Counted from the first letter of the stretch, positions 7,890 to 16,020 are shown. The stretch: DNA of 64,000 nucleotides from Dehalococcoidia bacterium (GCA_041649635.1 JBAZMV010000002.1:62001-126000); one strand, 5' to 3'. Notes: a model not told the origin generated them from the letters alone. Numbers and translations are program-made.

Positions 7890-9095
7890 TCACTGCTGCG
7901 GCTTGCTCTCCTCTTTGCCCTTCTTCTTGCTCTGTGGCTGAGGAGCCTTTGCCTTGCGTTTCTTCAATATCATGTAAAGCGCGACGGCAAAAACGACAAC
8001 TATCGCGCAGACTATGCCGATTATCAGCGGCGTGTTCGAGCCGCCGACGGAGGCATCGCCGGTCACGTCCAGCTGTTTCTCCGTCGAATAGGTATATACT
8101 TCGTCGCCTATCTTAAGTATCAGCTTGAAACTGTAATCGCCGGATTTCCATCCTTCAAGAGGCGTGTATTCCCAAACGCCGTTCACTCCGTCCAGGGTCA
8201 GCCTGTTGGGCGGGGCGATGGTCTTCTGCTCAAGAGGTTCACCGTCGAGCGTGACATCAAGCAGTATCGACGCATCATCGACCTCTTCATATACGTTCTT
8301 GACCGTATATTGTATCTCTACATATGCCAGATTCCCGGTGTCCGAGTTGAAATATTCCAGCACGGCGAAGTGATAGAAATAGATCGTCTCCACCGTAAGG
8401 GAGATGGTTTTCGTTTCCCCGGCCGCTATGTCGAAGCTCTCCTCATCCAGCAGTTTGCCGCCGACATAGCCTTCCGCTACATAGCTTCCCGGAGACACCG
8501 TGGCGTTTAATAATCCTGTGTCGCTGTAGGCAAACTCGACCTTGCTGCTGCCGATGACTTTAAATAATCTTATCCTGGCGGGGACCGGGATCCCGTCCGG
8601 GCTGACCGTCTGCACGGAAACCGTCCCCGATTCGCCGGTGACCGTGAGGCTGGCCGTTTGCCTTACCGAGCCGAGAAGCTGTATTCCCTCGACGCCTGTT
8701 GTGTATGCCTCCGCTGTGATGCTGACCTCGTATTCACCGGGGACCGCATCCGTAGTAACGTCGATGCTGACTATGCTGACGGTCTTGTGACTGTCGGGGG
8801 CCAGTTCGAAGCTCGATTCGGAGAAAACAAGGCTTACGCCCGTGGGGCACTGGCCGGTCAGATTTATGCCTATGCTTTCATCGTCGTTGTTGAACACCAC
8901 TATATTCACATTCGACGCTTCAACAGAGGAGCCCTGTGGTATCTCAAAGGTCTTGCTGGAGAAGGTGCCGGAGAGCGCAATTCCTCCGCCATCGGCCGCT
9001 GCGGAATAGCCTGGTACAGCTACCGCCGCGAAGCAAGCCATGGTGCATACGGCGAGCCATAAAGCGATTGTCTTATAGAATCGAGATATCTTCAC
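7890..9095 (-). CDS. Membrane-anchored Ig-like surface protein (cassette A, gene c)
   Basis: The 401-residue protein uses a GTG start at 9095 behind GGAGGC. Features are a signal peptide (about 1-34), Ig-like/NEW3-like beta domains (about 38-345), a membrane helix (IIGIVCAIVVVFAVALYMIL) and a basic tail (KKRKAKAPQPQSKKKGKEE). It is the paralogue of the protein at 2364-3563, with the same domain order and conserved motifs such as YTVKNVYEEVDDA versus YTVRNVYEPVDNV. The architecture suggests an anchor or receptor that holds secreted proteins near the membrane. This is an inference by analogy with WxL-interacting proteins. It is transcribed from its own promoter at 9130-9158 together with the gene at 7010-7882. 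Confidence 0.85.
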   Translation of the reverse strand: MKISRFYKTIALWLAVCTMACFAAVAVPGYSAAADGGGIALSGTFSSKTFEIPQGSSVEASNVNIVVFNNDDESIGINLTGQCPTGVSLVFSESSFELAPDSHKTVSIVSIDVTTDAVPGEYEVSITAEAYTTGVEGIQLLGSVRQTASLTVTGESGTVSVQTVSPDGIPVPARIRLFKVIGSSKVEFAYSDTGLLNATVSPGSYVAEGYVGGKLLDEESFDIAAGETKTISLTVETIYFYHFAVLEYFNSDTGNLAYVEIQYTVKNVYEEVDDASILLDVTLDGEPLEQKTIAPPNRLTLDGVNGVWEYTPLEGWKSGDYSFKLILKIGDEVYTYSTEKQLDVTGDASVGGSNTPLIIGIVCAIVVVFAVALYMILKKRKAKAPQPQSKKKGKEESKPQQ

Positions 9096-9129
9096 TTTAC
9101 AATGCCTCCGAGATATATTTCCTGCTTGG

Positions 9130-9158
9130 AATATACCTCAGGATGGTTTGTTTATCAA
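9130..9158 (-). promoter_or_regulatory. Sigma70-type promoter for the 9095-7010 unit
   Basis: The minus strand reads TTGATA, 17 bp, TATATT, about 35 bp upstream of the GTG start at 9095. It separates this unit from the riboswitch-controlled gene at 9305-10294. Confidence 0.55.
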
Positions 9159-9247
9159 TAGCATGAATTACGGGAGCACTATTTACGATTATATGAATAC
9201 CTGTTGCCACGTTACCTGTAATTAAAAAACAGTTCTTTTATAAGCCA

Positions 9248-9279
9248 ACAGAGGGGCGAGATCAAACTCGCCCCTCTGT
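9248..9279 (-). terminator. Intrinsic terminator after the riboswitch-controlled gene
   Basis: A near-perfect 13-bp stem (ACAGAGGGGCGAG with CTCGCCCCTCTGT) lies 25 bp beyond the stop codon at 9305. The T tract that follows is interrupted (TTGGCTTATAAAAG). It would isolate the gene at 9305-10294 from the downstream unit. Confidence 0.65.
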
Positions 9280-9304
9280 ATCAAACCTTATTTAGGTTCC
9301 TTTC

Positions 9305-10294
9305 TTAGTATGTACCCTGCGCTATCTGATAGTAGATAGCACCGGCGTAGGTGTCGGAAGCAAACGTTGCGTTGAGCTTGAGCCAAACGCTGTTGGTAAT
9401 TACGGAGTCGCCCACTTCCTCGGTTAAGCTGCCGGTGTCGTCGATCGCTGTATAGGTGTCGGCGACTGTTACGGCGCTGACCAGGTCAGTGTTATCGTCA
9501 GCTCGCAGAGCGAACTCGTTAGCATTTAACGCATCCGCTGTCAGTGTTGCTGTGGATGCATTGCCCGCCCAGGTGGCTGTAGAAGCGACCTGCTCGTCAT
9601 AGGCGCCGTTGCAGATGTAGGTTACGGAGATGTCTGCTATCTCGCTGGGAGCGCCTTCGGCGAAGTCCATACCGGGAGTTACCTCGCCCCAGTGGACGCC
9701 TGCTGTGTTGATCGTGACCGACCCGTACCAGGCCATCTCCAGGTCTTCCGTATAAGAGGTGACCGGGGTGGTGCTTCCGTCATCAACCACTAAGAAGATA
9801 TGCCACTCGGCGTCGCCGCTTGTGCTTTCCTGAGCAACAGGGCTGGGGATGTAGGAAAGAACGAAGTCGCCCGAGGTTGAGCCCAGGTCCGGTGTAACGC
9901 AGTTAGCTGTGTCTATTTCCCACATGGTTCCGGTTGGCTCTATGGTCCAGCCGCCTTCCGGTGTCCAGGTCAGGATTACAAAGGTATGTACGTCAGCGCT
10001 CTCGTTACCAGTTGGCTCGGCGTAAACGCCGTCGGCATCGTAGTATAGATAGACGGTTATGCTCTCGATATCGGCAAGCGTGTTCGCGTCGGAAACCGAG
10101 AAGTTGATGGTGTTTGGTACATCAGGGATGATGGTGTCTTCACCGGTCGTGATTTCTCCTACTATCTCGGGCTGCGAGCTGCCGCAGGAGAAGGAGCTGG
10201 GTACCTCAGCCGCGAAAGCTACGCCGGGCGTCAGAGCCATGGCCAGCGACAGAACGGCAATGATTGAAAATACTGCCTTAAGCTTCAAATTCAT
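9305..10294 (-). CDS. Secreted beta-sandwich-like matrix protein under c-di-GMP riboswitch control (cassette A, gene b)
   Basis: The product is 329 residues from the ATG at 10294, which follows AAAGGAGGTGAA. An upstream in-frame GTG at 10348 also has a good GGAGG site and would add 18 residues. The signal peptide (MNLKLKAVFSIIAVLSLAMA) ends near AFAAE. The mature protein starts near SFSC and shows the locus-specific domain: DANTLADI, an acidic loop around YYDADG, ANCVTP, STSGDF, AEWHIFLVV and a terminal strand YAGAIYYQIA. It is most similar to the C-terminal part of the 942-residue protein at 10776-13604. With no anchor it should be exported and assembled outside. Two c-di-GMP-I aptamers lie in its leader, so expression should follow cyclic di-GMP level. 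Confidence 0.85.
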   Translation of the reverse strand: MNLKLKAVFSIIAVLSLAMALTPGVAFAAEVPSSFSCGSSQPEIVGEITTGEDTIIPDVPNTINFSVSDANTLADIESITVYLYYDADGVYAEPTGNESADVHTFVILTWTPEGGWTIEPTGTMWEIDTANCVTPDLGSTSGDFVLSYIPSPVAQESTSGDAEWHIFLVVDDGSTTPVTSYTEDLEMAWYGSVTINTAGVHWGEVTPGMDFAEGAPSEIADISVTYICNGAYDEQVASTATWAGNASTATLTADALNANEFALRADDNTDLVSAVTVADTYTAIDDTGSLTEEVGDSVITNSVWLKLNATFASDTYAGAIYYQIAQGTY

Positions 10295-10406
10295 TTCACC
10301 TCCTTTCGCTGTTAATTTGATTGAATTCCTGTTTAAAGTTGTCTTCACTACTAGAACCTCCTTTCAGGTTTCTATTTTGATTAATATTGCCTCTTTTACT
10401 TTCTGC

Positions 10407-10451
10407 TAAAAAATTCGAGCCGCCGAGAATCGCTTCGATCTCTGGCAGCTC
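10407..10451 (-). terminator. Riboswitch-associated intrinsic terminator overlapping aptamer 2
   Basis: On the minus strand GAGCTGCC pairs with GGCGGCTC and GAGATCG with CGATTCTC around a small loop, followed by GAATTTTTTAG. The 5' arm GAGCTGCC contains the 3' strand of the aptamer's P1 helix. Ligand-stabilised P1 should therefore prevent the terminator, which predicts an ON switch. Confidence 0.75.
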
Positions 10452-10514
10452 AGCTGTCTCCGTTTACTGGAGACCTGTGGCTTTGCGTCCCCCGATCGCT
10501 CGGGGTTTACCTTT
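10444..10514 (-). ncRNA. Cyclic di-GMP-I (GEMM-I) riboswitch, aptamer 2 of a tandem pair
   Basis: The minus-strand RNA carries the class I hallmarks in order: GGTAAAC, a P2 hairpin CCCCGA-GCGA-UCGGGG with a GNRA tetraloop, the core GGGGACGCAAAGCC, a P3 hairpin GUCUCC...GGAGAC, and GCUGAGCUGCC closing P1. The base just before TAAAC, matching G20 of Vc2 by eye alignment, is G. This favours c-di-GMP over cGAMP. It is followed directly by a terminator and then the gene at 9305-10294. Confidence 0.9.
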
Positions 10515-10544
10515 GTCCGGACCGTTCATCTATTGAATTTTCTA

Positions 10545-10575
10545 TAAAAAAAGAGTTGTCGGCAATTACTCCTCT
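10545..10575 (-). terminator. Possible weak terminator between the two aptamers
   Basis: AGAGGAGT can pair with ACTCTTTT (8 bp including two G-U pairs) around an 11-nt loop, and the stem runs into a T7 tract. It is much weaker than the terminator after aptamer 2. Confidence 0.35.
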
Positions 10576-10578
10576 GTC

Positions 10579-10649
10579 GGCAACCCAGCTGTCTCCACTA
10601 CCAGAGACCTGTGGCTTTGCGTCCCCCGATCGCTCGGGGTTTACCTTTA
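10579..10649 (-). ncRNA. Cyclic di-GMP-I (GEMM-I) riboswitch, aptamer 1 of a tandem pair
   Basis: It shares the stretch from GGTAAAC through ACGCAAAGCCACAGGTCTC with aptamer 2, with the same CCCCGA-GCGA-TCGGGG P2, and diverges in the P3 loop (TGGTAGTG) and 3' closing strand (GCTGGGTTGCC). It lies about 65 nt upstream of aptamer 2 in the same leader. Tandem aptamers of this class are known to sharpen or combine responses. Confidence 0.9.
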
Positions 10650-10675
10650 TCTAATTCACTTATTGTCTATAATTA

Positions 10676-10704
10676 ATCTAATCTAAAATTTAGGCAGAAG
10701 TCAA
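10676..10704 (-). promoter_or_regulatory. Sigma70-type promoter driving the tandem riboswitch leader
   Basis: The minus strand reads TTGACT, 17 bp, TTAGAT. The predicted start near 10668 lies about 20 nt before aptamer 1 and about 370 nt before the coding start, so both aptamers are inside the transcript. Confidence 0.6.
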
Positions 10705-10775
10705 GTATTTTAATCAAATTTCTAAAAACATCACCTTATTGATAAATTAATCCAAAATAGCATACCTTTATACAA

Positions 10776-13604
10776 TTACTGGGATATCTGGTAAAAAATC
10801 GTGCCGCTGAAAGTAGCGTCCGCCATGGGTATTCCAAGGCTGAGCCATAGGCTGTTGAATACTTCAAAGTTGCCGCTCTCCGGCGTTATCGTCCCGATGT
10901 CAAATGTCTGGTATAAGCCTGAGACTGTAACCGCTGAATCGAGGTTCTCGTCATCGTTTGCCTTCAGAGAAAATTCATTAGCGCCCGGTGTGCCTGACGG
11001 GTTCAGTGCCGCGCTTCCGGAAGGGTTCCCGATCCATAAAGTGGATGCGGCTATTTGCTGGCTGTACGCGCCATTTGATATGTAAGTTATCGAGATGTCG
11101 CCCCGGCGGCTGGATGCATCCGTGAAATCGATACCCGGCTCCACAAAGCCCCAGTGAACACCGGTGCTATTTACGATAACCGCGCCGTACCAGGCCATCG
11201 TCAGGTTCTGCCTGGTCCCTGTGGCGGTGTTGAAAACGCTGTCCGTTGCCTTAACATGTATGTGCCATCGGGCAGGGTCAGTTGTTTGGGCCGCAACCTT
11301 GCCCGGCTTGAAATGAAATTCGAACGTACCGCTGGTCTCGGTCAGTTCGGGCTGGACACAATTCGGTGTTTCGATAGTCCACGTGGTGTCGCTTGCCGGA
11401 GATATCGTCCAGGCAGGTGATCCTCCCTTTGTCCACGTGAGTATGGCGCAGTATTGAGTATTTCCTGATGTCGGCACTTCACCTGCGCTGTAAGAGCCGT
11501 CTGCGTCATAATAAACATTAGCTGTTACCGTGCTCAAATCATTCAGCGTATCGCCGTCGGTTATGGCTATCTTGATATTGAATTCCACCTGCGGTATGAG
11601 AGCGTCCGTTTCATAAGGGGAGCCTTCGGTGGCCCATAACTCTATCGTGTCGATGACGGGCTGCGGTACGGGTGTTGGTGTTGATGTCGGGGTAGCGGTA
11701 GGTGTCGCAGTCGGCGTCGGTGTGGGTGTAGGTGTCGGTGTAGCTGTAGGTGTCGCAGTCGGAGTCGGCGTTGCGGTAGCTGTAGGTGTCGCAGTCGGAG
11801 TCGGCGTTGCAGTAGATGTAGGTGTCGCGGTAGGCGTCGGTGTATAAGTTGGCGTGGGTGTGGGGCCGGTGCATATATATTTAATTATGACGATGCCGCA
11901 TCCGCCCTCTCCGCCGCTGAACGCGTCGCCGTTGGAAGAGCCTGTCGCTCCGCCTCCGCCGCCGCCGAGGCCGTTTGTCCCGGGGTTGCCGGCGCCGCGA
12001 GTGGGAGGGGCTGATCCGCCGCCGCCGGCGCCGTCTGCGCCCCCAGTGGCTTCGTATCCACCACCACCACCACCACCAGCATAGGTAATCCATGTCCCTG
12101 TTATGGCACTGGCAGTACCTGACCCGCCGGCACCGCCGACGCCATAAGCAGCGCCGTTGGCTCCTGCCGTAGACGCTCCGCCGCCGCCGCCGGCGCTATA
12201 TCCTGATGAGGCGCCGTTGCCGCCTTTATTGCCCTGTGAAGGGCTGGTTGCCGGTGTGTTACCTGCGCCGCCGACCCCGTAAGAGTTGTACCGTCCTCCG
12301 CCTCCGGAACCGCCGGCAAGGCCGTCGTCATCGGGGGTTGGGCTGGAAGCCCCGCCGCCTCCGCCTGCGGCAGTTATCGTTGCGAATGACGAATCACCGC
12401 CGTTGCCGCCATCGATAGTATGCACACCTGCGGAACCGCCTGTGCCCACCACTACTGTGTAAGGCTGTAACGGAGTCACCGGATATGTTCCTGTTCTGAA
12501 TCCTCCGGCGCCGCCGCCTCCCGCACCTGCGAAAGCGCTCCCGCCGTTTTCGCCTTCACCGTATCCGCCGATACCGCCTCCACCGCCTCCACCTCCGACT
12601 ACTAGATACTGAATTTCGGTTGCACACGCAGGAGGTGTGAATGTGTACGAGCCCGGTGTGTCGTAAGCTACTACCACCTCGGTTCCCTGATATCTGATAA
12701 TGACAACACCGCATCCGCCATTGCCGCCGTTTCTAATATATAAATCATCCGCTCCGCCTCCGCCTCCGCCACCGGTAAATGACTGAGCAGAGGCGCCGCT
12801 GCTGTCGCCGCCCCCGTTTCCGCCTCCCCCTATGCCGCCTATTCCACCGCCGTTGTCGTAGTGAGGAGTGCCGCCCCCTCCGCCGCCGCCGAACCAGCCG
12901 CCGTCTCCTACGTCTGTGCCGAATATGTCGCCGTAATATACGCCGTCTCCGCCATTGCCGCCTTCTCTAGGATAGCCATCCGCTCCTTTTGCTGAGGCAC
13001 CGCCGCCGCCGCCGGCTGCATTATCCCAGGAACTAAAAATGCTGCTGTAGTAGCTCTTTCCGCCGTTGTTGCCCTGTCCCGTGGTACCACTGCCGCCGCT
13101 GTAACTCGATAATCTGGTTGCGCCTCCGCCGCCTGAACCGCCTGTGCTGCCTGTACCCCTTCCTATAAACGCAAAGCCTCCTCCTCCTCCTCCTCCTCCA
13201 ACCGCCGTCAGCGCACCGAATGAGCTGTCTCCCCCTTTTGTTCCCTGATTATTATCGCTGCCGGAACCGCCGGCGCCGCCGGCACCTACGGTGATTTTGA
13301 TTGCCTGACCGGGGGTTACACTATAGCCGGACATATATAATACTCCGCCGGCACCGCCTCCGCCGCCGCAGTAGTTGTCGATGGCGCTGCCTCCTCCCCC
13401 TCCTCCTCCGGCAACCACCAGCACTTCCACTGATGTGACTCCCGCGGGCACGGTCCATGTGGTGCTTGAAGTGAGAACCTTTTGTATAGTATCTGCCCGG
13501 ACAGTATGAGGTGATATGGCTTGAGGCAGCACGGAGACAATTAACGAAGCTGCCAGCGCGAACGCTGTCAGGATCGACGTTGTCATGAATCTCTTAGTTG
13601 TCAT
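10776..13604 (-). CDS. Large glycine-rich secreted surface protein (cassette A, gene a)
   Basis: This 942-residue protein has a signal peptide (about 1-37, ending VRAD), two Gly_rich_2-type domains in tandem (about 38-308 and 310-585), a Thr/Pro spacer (about 590-660) and the locus-specific C-terminal domain (about 665-942, ending FSGTIFYQISQ). Both glycine-rich domains start with a beta strand followed by a G-run (VEVLVVAGGGGGG and IQYLVVGGGGGGG) and end in a GGxGVVIIxY strand. Such domains occur in secreted matrix, adhesin and appendage proteins. The biochemical role is not known. It is the larger counterpart of the 606-residue protein at 5029-6849. Its promoter is at 13680-13708, and the tandem riboswitch lies just downstream of its stop codon, so this gene is not under riboswitch control. 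Confidence 0.85.
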   Translation of the reverse strand: MTTKRFMTTSILTAFALAASLIVSVLPQAISPHTVRADTIQKVLTSSTTWTVPAGVTSVEVLVVAGGGGGGGSAIDNYCGGGGGAGGVLYMSGYSVTPGQAIKITVGAGGAGGSGSDNNQGTKGGDSSFGALTAVGGGGGGGGFAFIGRGTGSTGGSGGGGATRLSSYSGGSGTTGQGNNGGKSYYSSIFSSWDNAAGGGGGASAKGADGYPREGGNGGDGVYYGDIFGTDVGDGGWFGGGGGGGTPHYDNGGGIGGIGGGGNGGGDSSGASAQSFTGGGGGGGADDLYIRNGGNGGCGVVIIRYQGTEVVVAYDTPGSYTFTPPACATEIQYLVVGGGGGGGGIGGYGEGENGGSAFAGAGGGGAGGFRTGTYPVTPLQPYTVVVGTGGSAGVHTIDGGNGGDSSFATITAAGGGGGASSPTPDDDGLAGGSGGGGRYNSYGVGGAGNTPATSPSQGNKGGNGASSGYSAGGGGGASTAGANGAAYGVGGAGGSGTASAITGTWITYAGGGGGGGYEATGGADGAGGGGSAPPTRGAGNPGTNGLGGGGGGATGSSNGDAFSGGEGGCGIVIIKYICTGPTPTPTYTPTPTATPTSTATPTPTATPTATATPTPTATPTATPTPTPTPTPTATPTATPTSTPTPVPQPVIDTIELWATEGSPYETDALIPQVEFNIKIAITDGDTLNDLSTVTANVYYDADGSYSAGEVPTSGNTQYCAILTWTKGGSPAWTISPASDTTWTIETPNCVQPELTETSGTFEFHFKPGKVAAQTTDPARWHIHVKATDSVFNTATGTRQNLTMAWYGAVIVNSTGVHWGFVEPGIDFTDASSRRGDISITYISNGAYSQQIAASTLWIGNPSGSAALNPSGTPGANEFSLKANDDENLDSAVTVSGLYQTFDIGTITPESGNFEVFNSLWLSLGIPMADATFSGTIFYQISQ
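11640..11860 (-). repeat. Thr/Pro-encoding tandem repeat in the 942-residue protein gene
   Basis: Imperfect 6- to 36-bp repeats encode (TP/TATP)n. The plus strand shows recurring ggtgtcgcagtcggagtcgg-like units. Similar linkers are encoded at about 2045-2230, 7680-7770, 37095-37150, 37440-37500 and 62370-62460. Such tracts are prone to length change by slippage. Confidence 0.8.
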
Positions 13605-13679
13605 CGTATCGATTATAACCTTACTCTCACAGCTTACCCGGCTGTATTTGTGATGTGGTTATTTTATACCTGTGATTCT

Positions 13680-13708
13680 ATTATATGGGGTAAAAATTAC
13701 AGAATCAA
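13680..13708 (-). promoter_or_regulatory. Sigma70-type promoter for the gene at 10776-13604
   Basis: The minus strand reads TTGATT, 17 bp, TATAAT, about 75 bp upstream of the ATG at 13604. Confidence 0.6.
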
Positions 13709-13831
13709 TCCCATTTAAATTTCATACTATTTTAAGCGATATTAGTATGACAAATATAGTTAATCGCAAAATATAGAAAAGACTATTCAGGTGCCGCAAA
13801 GCAAAGCGTATCTGGAAAGTGGAATCCGGGG

Positions 13832-15985
13832 CTATTTTTTAGGTTTCTTTGCCTTAGCTTTGGTTGTTGTCCTAATACTAGTGATGTCTCTTATGATATC
13901 GCATACTTGAGTCTTGCCGTCTTTTGTAATAGGGAAGCCCGTTACTTCCACAATGCCGTGCGAGCCATTCTTCTTTATGAACTCCAATTCAACAGGCTTA
14001 TTGGCTTTGCCCTTTTTAATTTCCTTCAATCCATCGATGATTATCGGCAGACGTTCCTTGCCGACTAAACCTATATCGAGGATGCTCTTGCCGATATAAC
14101 CTTTTCTGTTAATGTCGAGCATCTCCGCAGCTTTTTTATTAAAATCTACGATAATTCCTTCAATATCATGTACAAGTATGGCGTCAGGAGCATTATCGAG
14201 GAAGGCTTTTAAGTTTTCCTCGCATTCCTTCACTTCATCTTCCAGCCGCTTGAGCTCGGACATCTCAATGCCGACACCTGCGAGGTACGTCTTGTCGTTC
14301 AGTGTTATACGGGATCCCGTAAGGTAGTACGGCACCACGCGTCCGCTTTTTGAGACAGCGTTGATCTCTATCGAATCCTTGCCATCGGTAAATGTTCTTT
14401 CTATCCTCTGCTGGATCAGGGGCCTGTCTTTCTTATGAAAGAGTTCAATCGGGTTCATCTTAGATATTTCTTCCGGCGTGTACTCCGTCTCGGTCTCGAA
14501 GTTATTATTCCACCTCACGAAACGGCCTTTCGTATCTATCATATAAAATACGCCGGGAAGGCTGTTAATCGTGGAATCGGAGAAGTTCTTCTCATGCAAA
14601 AGTGCTTCTTCGGCTTTCTTGCGCTGTGTTATATCGACCCATATCGATAGATAACAGGAAAGTTTATCGTTCTGCATTACAATTGTGGTCGTTATTTCGA
14701 CCCAAAACAATTTCCCGCGCTTTGTTTTCATGGGCAGTTCAAGTTTTTGTACGCTGTCCATCAGGGCTTGCCCGGTATTTTGCACCATTCTTTTGGTGGC
14801 TTCCTCAGTCCAGTAGGGATAGGGAACTTTTTTACCTATAAGATCGGCTAGCGAATACCCTGTCAGTTTCAACAACGCCGGATTGACGTATTTAATCGCT
14901 GTATTGGGCTCGGCGACAAGTATAGGGTAAGGCGCATTATCAATAAGACTGGAGCTGAACTCCTCGCTTTCCTTAAGGGATTCGAGCAGTTTAAGTTCGG
15001 TTATATCCGTAGCCATGAGGCCAAGGCCGTTACCTACCTTGAATATCCTAACCGAAACTCTCATATCACCGAAGGCGGGATCTACTGCAATGTCGTTGAT
15101 TTCCATCGGCTTTCCCGTACGAAGCACTTCCAGCAATTGCTTATCGCGTCCGCTGGCTTTCATCACGGGCATGATTGATAAGAAGTTCTTGCCGATGTAG
15201 TCTTTATTAACGGTGCCGGCGGGAAGATACTTGGTTACCGTATTATTCATTTCCACGATATTTAGTTCTGAATCCATCAGTATGAATATATCATTGGAAG
15301 AGTCCATAATGCGGCGCAGTTTCTCTTCCGTCTGATACAGCTTCTCTTCCGTCCGGTTGCGCTCGTTGCCGGAATTGGCAAGACTGCTAATGCGCCGGCG
15401 CAAATCTACCAGCTCGGACATCAACTGGTCGGTCGCCTTATCTTCGGCTCCTGCTGTCTGGCTGTCGATGCTATGCAGGATCTTTAGGACATCGTTTTCT
15501 TGAAAAGGCTTCTGGATTATATAGGACGGTCCGGGAGGAAGCGTATCTAGTGCGATGGGCTCGCCGCCCAGTCTGGCGCTGATGACGATTGTCGCCTTTT
15601 TATCGCTTCTTCTGATCTCCGAGATGATCTCTGCGGTTGTGTCGGAAGCAGGTTTTGAAATTAGAAAGATGACGGAGTAATTTGTTCGTTCCAATTCTTG
15701 ATAGGCCTGGTTTGGCTTCTTAACGGTGGTGACCTTGAAATTGTCCCGCGTGGTGATCAGATTATTTATCTCCAGTGTCTCCAGGTCGTCCCCGATGAGA
15801 AGGACGTTCCTTTCGCTGACCTGCGCTTTACCGGCGAACCAGCTATCGAGCACGGTCCTGTTGAACCGCCAGTGTCCGCCCAGCTTGTAAGCGGGTATCT
15901 CGCCCTGCTGCGCCAGCTTGTACAGGGTCATATAGCTGAGCTTCAGGTATTCCGATGCCTCCCTTGTTGTCATCAGGTCGCTCAT
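13832..15985 (-). CDS. Excisionase-type HTH / pseudo-receiver / multi-PAS regulator
   Basis: This 717-residue protein starts with a MerR/excisionase-like helix-turn-helix (about 1-52, MTTREASEYLKLSYMTLYKL, then HWRFNRTVLDSWF). A receiver-like domain (about 56-165) keeps the acidic pair (GDD) and the KPF motif but lacks the phospho-acceptor Asp: the strand reads YSVIFLISKP. Then follow a coiled coil (about 185-225) and four PAS modules (about 225-330, 345-460, 465-585 and 590-705). It ends in a Lys-rich tail with no kinase, GGDEF or other catalytic domain. The combination suggests a DNA-binding regulator that senses ligands through PAS domains without phosphorylation. Its position directly upstream of the surface cassette makes that a candidate target. 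No membrane segment is seen. Confidence 0.85.
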   Translation of the reverse strand: MSDLMTTREASEYLKLSYMTLYKLAQQGEIPAYKLGGHWRFNRTVLDSWFAGKAQVSERNVLLIGDDLETLEINNLITTRDNFKVTTVKKPNQAYQELERTNYSVIFLISKPASDTTAEIISEIRRSDKKATIVISARLGGEPIALDTLPPGPSYIIQKPFQENDVLKILHSIDSQTAGAEDKATDQLMSELVDLRRRISSLANSGNERNRTEEKLYQTEEKLRRIMDSSNDIFILMDSELNIVEMNNTVTKYLPAGTVNKDYIGKNFLSIMPVMKASGRDKQLLEVLRTGKPMEINDIAVDPAFGDMRVSVRIFKVGNGLGLMATDITELKLLESLKESEEFSSSLIDNAPYPILVAEPNTAIKYVNPALLKLTGYSLADLIGKKVPYPYWTEEATKRMVQNTGQALMDSVQKLELPMKTKRGKLFWVEITTTIVMQNDKLSCYLSIWVDITQRKKAEEALLHEKNFSDSTINSLPGVFYMIDTKGRFVRWNNNFETETEYTPEEISKMNPIELFHKKDRPLIQQRIERTFTDGKDSIEINAVSKSGRVVPYYLTGSRITLNDKTYLAGVGIEMSELKRLEDEVKECEENLKAFLDNAPDAILVHDIEGIIVDFNKKAAEMLDINRKGYIGKSILDIGLVGKERLPIIIDGLKEIKKGKANKPVELEFIKKNGSHGIVEVTGFPITKDGKTQVCDIIRDITSIRTTTKAKAKKPKK

Positions 15986-16020
15986 ATTGTCATCCCCTTC
16001 GGATATGTTAATAGTATATT

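Noticed and set aside
11629..11847. Long plus-strand frame encoding alternating Val and Gly
   Set aside because: It is the antisense of the Thr/Pro linker of the 942-residue protein. The same artefact appears at 1856-2266 and around 37026-37241.
11640..11860. Regular short repeats resembling a CRISPR array
   Set aside because: Units are 6-36 bp, contiguous, lie in frame inside a gene and have no unique spacers. No cas genes are present.
13741..13831. Sequence gtgccgcaaagcaaagcg as a fourth c-di-GMP aptamer
   Set aside because: Only a few bases resemble the core. The GNRA-capped P2, P3 and closing strands are absent on both strands.
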